Below are positions 58,220 to 64,000 of a stretch of 64,000 bases of DNA, piece after piece. The notes beneath the pieces are model-generated. The model was not told where the DNA came from. It saw only the letters and a program-made list of their open reading frames with translations, and ran no database searches. Source of the stretch: CAVVSQ01 sp963848825 (lineage in GTDB: Bacteria; Planctomycetota; Planctomycetia; Gemmatales; Gemmataceae); NCBI GenBank assembly GCA_963848825.1, contig CAWKFA010000008.1:558001-622000 (forward strand), in the 5' to 3' direction. The stretch's first letter is position 1. Every line of letters starts with the position of its first letter. The translations under genes and the position numbers were made by a program.

Positions 58220-58674
58220 GAGGCAAGTTTTTTACCGCAATAGCGGTCGAAACGCAACGCCAGCCTACCCAGACGGCGCGCGTGGATTATGTTAGTTTTT
58301 TTCATCTTGAGCTAACTAAATTATCGTATTTAAAAGTCCAGAATTGGTCTAAAAACAAATATCTTGGAGGGCAATGAATTCTACGGGTCAATGGTGATTG
58401 AAAACTGCATTGAAGGGCATTGTTTGCCGCAAGGTCATCCGACCCGACAATAAGTCAGGCTGTACGTTCCCGACCGGGCCGTGGGGAGTGTGCGCCACGC
58501 CGCGCAATTACCGTGAGAAACATGGGTTACGACGTTTGGCGGGCACCTGCCACGGTGAGTCGGAAGCATTCACTGAGTTTTCTCGACGGGAGTCGCCCGC
58601 GAGGAAATCGGCAGACGATGCGCGCCGCCCCACGGCAGACATTTCCTCATTTCTGGCTTTTCGTCCTTACCCAT
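58220..58674. other. Gene-poor stretch with a dapL 3'-end-like remnant
   Basis: Around 450 bp without a gene. At 58222-58275 the minus strand reads RRLGRLALRFDRYCGKKLAS and stop; RRLGRLALRF is also exactly the C-terminus of dapL at 58675. Bases 58250-58275 and the dapL end agree at most positions. Between about 58290 and 58370 the sequence is A/T-rich and looks promoter-like. Confidence 0.5.
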
Positions 58675-59910
58675 TCAAAAGCGCAACGCCAGCCTGCCGA
58701 GGCGGCGCAGGGTTTCTTCCATTAAATTGTCCTCTTCCTTGTCGTCTTTCGCCACGTAGGTGACCGAAAAACGCAGGTAGGCGCCGGCGTTATCCCACGG
58801 CACGCAGATAACGGATTGCTCGTTGATAAGAAATTGGGAAGCTTCCTCGGCGTTGGCGAACGATCCAGATCCGCAACCGGTCGGTGCCTTGACGTAGAGA
58901 AAGTAGGTCCCACCGGGCATTTTGGCGCTGAAGCCCACCTTGCCGAGCACAGTCACCAGCTTTTGCAGGCGGCGGCGGTATTTTTCGCGGGTGCGGTCTC
59001 CTATTTCCGGGTGGTCCAGCGCGGCCTTGGCCGCTTGTTGAATAGCCATGAACTGGCCAGAGTCGCTGTTGTCCTTGACGTCGGCGAAGGCCCGCACAAT
59101 CTGGGGATGGCCGGCGACAAAGCCCATCCGCCAGCCGATCATGTTAAAGCCCTTGGACATGGAATGGACCTCGACGCCGACCTCTTTGGCCCCATCGATT
59201 TGCAGGAAGCTTAACGGCGCACCCTCGAATGTCAGCAAAAGGTGCGCGGCGTCTTGCACGACGACAACTTTGTGGGTATGGGCAAAGTCGACCACTTGTC
59301 TGTAGAAAGCGCGCGTGGCCACGGCGCCGGTCGGGCTGTTGGGATAATTAATCACCAGCAACTTGGCCCGCTTCTTGATATCGGCGGGAATGGCCGCCAG
59401 GTCCGGATAGAAGCCGTTCTGTTCCAGGAGCGGCAGGTTGTAGACCTCGCCGCCATAATACTTCGTGTGGGTGCCCGCGACAGGATACCCCGGCACGGTC
59501 ATGAGGGTGACATCGCCAGGGTTGATGAAGCAAGCCGGCAGCATGGCCAGCGCTGGCTTCGAGCCGATGGCGTGGTTGACCTCGGTTTCGGGGTCAAGCG
59601 CGACGCCAAAGACCTTTTTCATGAAGGTGGCGGCGGCCTCCTTGAAGGCGGCGATGCCGTTATCGGCATAACCTCGATTTTCCAGCTTGTCGATCTCGCG
59701 TTTGCCGACCTCGCGCACCAGCGGATCGGCCAAATCGTCATTCTCGCCGATGCCGAAGTCCAGCAGCTGGCGCTCGGGATGGGCGGCCAGCACGGCCCGT
59801 TTGGCCCGCTTGATCTTTTCGAACTTATAAATCTCGGTCCCTTTGCCATAATTGGCGCCGCCGATACGATCGGCAAAGAGGGTTTGAAACCAGGGGTCGG
59901 ACGCCATCAT
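58675..59910 (-). CDS. dapL: LL-diaminopimelate aminotransferase
   Basis: 411 residues, intact, the usual length. A class I/II PLP aminotransferase that converts tetrahydrodipicolinate to LL-diaminopimelate in one step, for lysine and peptidoglycan. FADRIGGANYGKGTEIYKFE and RQLLDFGIGENDDLADPLVR are typical of DapL. YADNGIAAFKEAAATFM, the LLVINYPNSPTGAVATRAFY loop with its Asn, and the PLP Lys in EVHSMSKGFNMIGWRMGFVA follow. The C-terminal Arg part is near SVTYVAKDDKEEDNLM. The M-M start at 59910 is kept. Confidence 0.92.
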   Translation of the reverse strand: MMASDPWFQTLFADRIGGANYGKGTEIYKFEKIKRAKRAVLAAHPERQLLDFGIGENDDLADPLVREVGKREIDKLENRGYADNGIAAFKEAAATFMKKVFGVALDPETEVNHAIGSKPALAMLPACFINPGDVTLMTVPGYPVAGTHTKYYGGEVYNLPLLEQNGFYPDLAAIPADIKKRAKLLVINYPNSPTGAVATRAFYRQVVDFAHTHKVVVVQDAAHLLLTFEGAPLSFLQIDGAKEVGVEVHSMSKGFNMIGWRMGFVAGHPQIVRAFADVKDNSDSGQFMAIQQAAKAALDHPEIGDRTREKYRRRLQKLVTVLGKVGFSAKMPGGTYFLYVKAPTGCGSGSFANAEEASQFLINEQSVICVPWDNAGAYLRFSVTYVAKDDKEEDNLMEETLRRLGRLALRF

Positions 59911-60105
59911 GGGAACCTCATAGGCAGCTTGGCTGTCGCCCGTTCACGGGCGGCCGGGCCAAAAACAGGAGCACATTCAATCATTTTATAGCGAAAAGAT
60001 TACCATATTGGGGCCGTGGTGGGAGGAATTTGGGCTGAGCGGTCTACCGCCGGGGAGAGGTGGTCGGTAAAATGCTCACGGTACAGAATATCGACGAGGG
60101 CGCTT

Positions 60106-60687
60106 GTGGCACTGACACCCCGCGACCGGGACCTGATAAGGCGTTGTTTGCACCATGAGCCGGGCTCGTGGAACGATTTCGTGGATCGTTTCCTTGGCCT
60201 CGTTTATCACGTCGTGCAACATACGGCGGACTTGCGAAGTTTTTCGCTCAAGCCCGAAGACGCCGAGGACATCGCGGCCCAGGTGCTTCTCCACATCGTC
60301 GACAATGACAATGCCGCCCTGCGGCACTTTCGCGGCAACAGCAGTCTGGCGACCTATTTAACCGTCATCGCACGCCGGGTTTGCGTCCACGAGCTGGCGC
60401 GGCGAGCACCCGGAGTGCGCGAAGTTTCCGGCCGCGGCCATGCGCCGGCCGACCACGACGAGCCGGAAGCTCGTGACGCCGCGCCCGACAAGGGAGTGGA
60501 AGCACTCGATGAAGTGACGCAGCTTCTCAAAAAACTGCCCGAAAAAGACCGTTCCGTGGTCAAGCTTTATTTTCTCGAGGGCCGCTCCTATGAGGAAATC
60601 AGCAAAGAGCTGACGATTCCCATGAACAGCATTGGCCCTATCCTGTCACGTGCCCGCCGCAAATTGCAGGGCGAAGAAGAACCTTGA
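60106..60687 (+). CDS. ECF-type RNA polymerase sigma factor
   Basis: 194 residues from the GTG at 60106, preceded by GACGAGGG; the open frame back to 60016 lacks a credible start. Sigma region 2 is in DFVDRFLGLVYHVVQHTADL and PEDAEDIAAQVLLHIVDN, then FRGNSSLATYLTVIARRVCV. Region 4 is in TQLLKKLPEKDRSVVKLYFL and EGRSYEEISKELTIPMNSIG, SILSRARRKL-like end. This is an extracytoplasmic-function sigma factor of the type expanded in planctomycetes. No anti-sigma gene is adjacent, so its regulation is not visible here. Confidence 0.9.
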   Translation: MALTPRDRDLIRRCLHHEPGSWNDFVDRFLGLVYHVVQHTADLRSFSLKPEDAEDIAAQVLLHIVDNDNAALRHFRGNSSLATYLTVIARRVCVHELARRAPGVREVSGRGHAPADHDEPEARDAAPDKGVEALDEVTQLLKKLPEKDRSVVKLYFLEGRSYEEISKELTIPMNSIGPILSRARRKLQGEEEP

Positions 60688-60946
60688 AGCCCGGAGCCGC
60701 TTCACGTTTTCCCCAAATCTACTAGAAAAATAACAAGCAGACTGCCGCACGGAGTTAGTTCCGTCGGCCGGGATTACCTCTCGGCCGCCGTAAACCATTA
60801 TCGTCGGCGAAAAAGTGACAGGTCCCTGGCATTGAGGGGGCTTGCGCCATTTCGCGCAGGCATTAATTGGTAGCGATCCTCTTGCCGCCGTGACAGACGC
60901 CCTCCCGCCCGGATGCGGTCCTTGTATCCCTTAGGAAGCGCTCTCC

Positions 60947-62077
60947 ATGATGATTCAGGTCGAGAACCTCACCAAATACTTCGGCCCCGTGATGGCCATT
61001 GACCGCGTCACTTTCGAGGTGGATCAGGGAGAAATCGTTGGTTTCCTCGGCCTGAACGGGGCCGGCAAGACGACCACGATGCGTATTCTGACCAGCTACC
61101 TGCCGGCCACCAGCGGCATCGCGCGGGTGGCGGGTTTCGACGTCATGACGCAATCGCTCGACGTGCGCCGCAATATTGGCTACCTGCCCGAAAGCGTGCC
61201 CCTCTATCCCGAGATGCGCGTCGACGAATACATCATGTTCCGCGCCAAGCTCAAGGGCGTGCCGCGGCGCGAACGCATCCGCCGCGTCGAATATTGCCTG
61301 GAACGCTGCCGCCTCAAGGAAGTCCGCCGCCGTCTCATCGGCACACTATCCAAGGGGTATCGGCAACGCGTCGGCCTGGCGGACGCCATGGTTCACGATC
61401 CCGCCATCTTTATTCTCGACGAACCGACCTCCGGCCTTGACCCCATGCAGATTCGCGAGACGCTGGCCCTTATCAAGGAATTGGGGGATAGCCACACGAT
61501 CCTGCTATCGACGCACATTCTTCCCGAGGTGGAAGCGATTTGCGAGCGCGTGATTATTATTGCCGGCGGCCGCGTTGGCTTTAGCCGGACGCTGGCGGAG
61601 ATTGAATCGCAAGCCGTAATCTTGCTCGAAACGCGCGGCCCGGCCGAGCAGGTTGCCGGCGTGCTGCGCGGCATTCAGGGAGTGGCGCAGGTCGCGGAAC
61701 AGGCGGGGGAGGATGGCGTGATCGGCTACACCATCCGCACCGACGACAATACCGATCTGCGCGAGCCGATCAGCAAGGCGGTCGGTGCCAGGGGTTGGCC
61801 GATCCGCCGCCTGGATCGCAAGCGTGGCAGCCTGGATGACGCTTTTTTCAATGTCCTGCGCGCAAGACCCGCTCAAAGCGGAAGTGTAACGGGCGGGTGG
61901 GCGAGCGAACCGCCAGGCGCTGGACTACCACGATTGGACATAGCACGGAAATGGCCGGGATCAACCTGGCCCATGGAGCAAGTTCATGGCAACACGGGCA
62001 ATCAGGCCGGATCGCGACGACACGATGCTGACGGGCTGGCAATCGATGCCGGAAAAGCCGCCGTCCGCTCTGCGTGA
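60947..62077 (+). CDS. ABC transporter ATP-binding protein (GldA-like), 3' end uncertain
   Basis: The ATPase of a Gld-like export system. Walker A in VGFLGLNGAGKTTTMRILTS, Q-loop near NIGYLPESVPLYPEMRVDEY, signature LSKGYRQRVGLADAMVHDPA, Walker B in IFILDEPTSGLDPMQIRETL, and the H-loop in TILLSTHILPEVEAICERV. The open frame runs to 62077 and overlaps the permease gene by 92 bp, with a Gly/Arg-rich tail unlike the family. A one-base slip in the GCGCGC near 61860 would give an end ...VLRAQDPLKAEV at 61889, a better-looking C-terminus. Confidence 0.9.
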   Translation: MMIQVENLTKYFGPVMAIDRVTFEVDQGEIVGFLGLNGAGKTTTMRILTSYLPATSGIARVAGFDVMTQSLDVRRNIGYLPESVPLYPEMRVDEYIMFRAKLKGVPRRERIRRVEYCLERCRLKEVRRRLIGTLSKGYRQRVGLADAMVHDPAIFILDEPTSGLDPMQIRETLALIKELGDSHTILLSTHILPEVEAICERVIIIAGGRVGFSRTLAEIESQAVILLETRGPAEQVAGVLRGIQGVAQVAEQAGEDGVIGYTIRTDDNTDLREPISKAVGARGWPIRRLDRKRGSLDDAFFNVLRARPAQSGSVTGGWASEPPGAGLPRLDIARKWPGSTWPMEQVHGNTGNQAGSRRHDADGLAIDAGKAAVRSA

Positions 62078-63568
62078 CGACCAACCGACAGTCGCACGCT
62101 TTCTCGCCATGCTGGGCGTGCTCCTGGTCGCGATAGGTGTTCTGGCTCACCTCGCGCCGTCGATGGGTTGGACCTATGCCGTCGGCGCCGGCTGGGGCGC
62201 CTTCTTCTTATCGCTCGGCCTGGTGCTGGTCCTCTATCACGCGTTTGTCGATGCGGATGTGCAGTTCCGGCGCGTCTATACCGGCCTCGGCTTGCTGCTG
62301 GCGGCGATCGGGGTACTTTTGCGCGTGTTGCCGCTGGGGGGTAGCGTCGGCGCCCTCTTCGTACCCTTTGGCATCTATGCCCTGGCGCTCGCGCTGTTGT
62401 TTCTCTTCGCGGTGTTGCGTAACGAAACCAGTCCCACTTTGAAGGCCGGCCTGTTACGCCTGCTGGGTACCCTCGGCGCCGTCATGATTCTGGCGGGAAT
62501 CGTCGTGGGCCAGTGGCGGGCAGATTTCTTGGCCGTCGAAGGCGTACTGCTGCTGATCTTGGGGCTGCTTTATGTCACTACCTATATCGGCATGCAGGAT
62601 CCAGTCACCGGCGCGGGCTATTACGCGGGCATCCTGCTGGGCGTCGCCGGCGCGGTCTGTGTCCTGGTTACGGTGGTACGCATTTTCATGCCGGTGGCGG
62701 AGGCTGCTGCCGGCGATACCTCCGATGGTTTCCTGGTGCCGTCGGGCCTTATCCTGCTGGCGGCGGGATTTACCTACATGGCATTCGCCTTTGGCGTTTG
62801 TTCGGACTGGACCCTGCTCGTGCTCGTGCGGCGTGAACTGGCGGCTTTCTTTTATTCGCCCATGGCCTACCTGGTTTTGCTGGCCATGATGTTCGTTGCC
62901 TGGATCAATTTCTTTCTCTTCATTCAAAACGTGATGCGCGACGCGGGGCCCAGGGCGGCATGATGTTCGAGCCCATCGTCGCCGCCTATGTGCTTAGTTT
63001 CATCCCCTTGATAGCGCAGCTCTTCGTGGTGCCCGTACTCACCATGCGTCTTTTGAGCGAAGAAAAACGCTCCGGGACACTCGAAATGTTGTTGACCGCG
63101 CCGGTGAATGAATCCACCGTCTTGCTAAGCAAGTTCCTGGCCGCCTGGCTTTTCTACCTGCTCACCTGGGTGCCTACCTGGCTCTTTTTGATTGCCTTGC
63201 GCGCGATGGGCGCCGATGAGTTCGATTATCGGCCGGTCCTGAGCTTTTTCTTGGCCCTCATGGGCAGCGGTGCCGGTTTCGTGGCCATGGGACTCTTCTT
63301 CTCCAGCATCACCCGCAATCAGATTATCGCGGCCGTCTTTACCTTCGTGGGCATGACCCTATTTTTGCTCACCGCGATCTTGACGCGGCAGCCCGGCCTT
63401 CAGGGTACGCTCTGGGGCGATGTTTTTTATTACGCCTCTTTTTATGACCTGTGGGAAACGAGCCTGGAAGGGGTGCTGGCGCCGCGCTACCTGGTGTTCC
63501 ATGTTTCCGTGGCCCTCTTTTTCCTCTTTCTGACCGACAAGGTGCTCGAAGCACGCAAGTGGAGCTAA
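61986..63568 (+). CDS. ABC-2-type permease of the Gld-like exporter, frameshifted
   Basis: About 525 residues. The N-terminal 270 residues carry seven or eight membrane helices (FLAMLGVLLVAIGVLAHLAP, VEGVLLLILGLLYVTTYIG). The ABC-2 permease core starts LVRRELAAFFYSPMAYLVLL and continues, after a break near 62955, as MMFEPIVAAYVLSFIPLIAQ, LFVVPVLTMRLLSEEKRSGT, LEMLLTAPVNESTVLLSKFL and VGMTLFLLTAILTRQP. The core reads as one protein across the break, so the two overlapping open frames are joined here. With the ATPase upstream it should form an efflux or gliding-type exporter. Confidence 0.85.
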
Positions 63569-63634
63569 AGTCCTGCCCATCGTGCCGCGCCACAAACAGG
63601 TCCTGCCCGGTTTATCTGAGGAGTGTTCACAAAA

Positions 63635-64000
63635 ATGTCCAGTTCTCCGACGCCCGCCCACAACCCCGTGCCTGAATCCGTGGCGGCCAGCAATCGTGCC
63701 TTGGCTTACAGCCTGGTATGGGGCGGCGTGATGATGTTTATTCTCGGCTGGTGGCTGGGAGTAAAGCACGAGGAGCTGTCGCGCCTGGTGGTCTTCGCCT
63801 TTTGGTTCCTGGCCGCCCTGTCCTTCGTCGGCGGCGCCTGGCAATTTCGAACGCTTGCCAGTCCGTTTGTATCGCCTGAATTCAGAGATGCCCTGCTGGC
63901 ACGTCAGCGGAAGGTGCTCGGCACGGGCCTGTTGGTCGGTGGCGTGATTTTGCTGGGATTGGCGGTCTACCTGGGCATCACCTTCAAACTGCTCGCTTTC
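63635..64000 (+). CDS. Membrane protein of the Gld-like operon, partial
   Basis: The first 122 residues, cut by the right edge: MSSSPTPAHNPVPESVAASN, helix ALAYSLVWGGVMMFILGWWL, helix LVVFAFWFLAALSFVGGAWQ and a third helix near VLGTGLLVGGVILLGLAVYL. It begins 66 bp after the permease, with GAGGAG at 63617-63622. Probably an accessory membrane protein of the ABC exporter, where GldG-like proteins are often encoded next. No family assigned. Confidence 0.7.
   Translation, partial: MSSSPTPAHNPVPESVAASNRALAYSLVWGGVMMFILGWWLGVKHEELSRLVVFAFWFLAALSFVGGAWQFRTLASPFVSPEFRDALLARQRKVLGTGLLVGGVILLGLAVYLGITFKLLAF

Noticed and set aside
58398..58763. 121-residue plus-strand open frame upstream of dapL
   Set aside because: Low-complexity Arg/Pro-rich sequence that overlaps the dapL 3' end; not credible.

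Overview
The window looks like a piece of a planctomycete chromosome, most likely from the Gemmatales (Gemmataceae-like). The evidence is the DUF1553 and DUF1501 pair at the left edge, a giant repeat protein whose N-terminus carries the planctomycete-type WLETRDLMSG motif, many secreted proteins of families expanded in this phylum (DUF1593, YncE/phosphoesterase fusion, DUF1572, creatininase-like, PL11 lyase), a cluster of MTExEWLxC paralogs, high GC, and ruvCAB next to cysS. These assignments come from reading motifs by eye; no search was run.

Layout. 1-2780: DUF1553/DUF1501 pair. 2823-6608: orphan HlyD-type adaptor and an MgtA-type P-type ATPase, followed by an inverted-repeat cluster. 6831-9605: three-gene minus-strand operon (secreted protein, unrecognised protein, membrane-anchored caspase-like protease). 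10219-17233: serine hydrolase, sucB, sucA and an FGGY sugar kinase, all on the minus strand. 17501-24872: DinB-like protein, amidohydrolase, small DMT-type protein, then housekeeping ispF, cysS, ruvC, ruvA, ruvB. 24988-26509: second amidohydrolase and a cupin. 26641-31304: accessory region of paralogs, fragments, DUF4253, an AlkB-like oxygenase and a pRiA4b ORF-3 protein. 31405-36457: nitrilase-family amidase, PL11 lyase, small protein, creatininase-like and transglutaminase-like proteins. 36819-41835: giant protein of about 17 Ig/PKD-like repeats. 42185-54049: S1/P1 nuclease, MFS transporter, DUF3592, DUF1593, YncE/phosphoesterase, a ketosynthase lacking its catalytic Cys, DUF1572, methyltransferase, small membrane and zinc-ribbon proteins. 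54352-64000: secreted protein, conserved small protein, purM, TIGR01777 oxidoreductase, dapL, ECF sigma factor, and a Gld-like ABC exporter cut by the right edge.

Housekeeping functions present are the TCA cycle (2-oxoglutarate dehydrogenase E1 and E2, without E3), the MEP isoprenoid pathway (ispF), Cys-tRNA charging, Holliday-junction processing (ruvCAB), purine synthesis (purM) and the diaminopimelate aminotransferase route to lysine and peptidoglycan (dapL). The rest is mostly secreted or envelope-facing degradation and transport.

Quality warning. Roughly twenty genes, including sucA, sucB, ruvC and mgtA, change reading frame one or more times while the protein homology continues across the break. 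Because essential genes are hit and their neighbours are intact, I read most of these as uncorrected indel errors in the assembly, and I annotate each such gene as one locus spanning its frames.

The best candidates for something new are the caspase operon, the Cys-less ketosynthase, the giant repeat protein and the paralog array. No tRNA, rRNA, CRISPR array or intact insertion sequence was seen.
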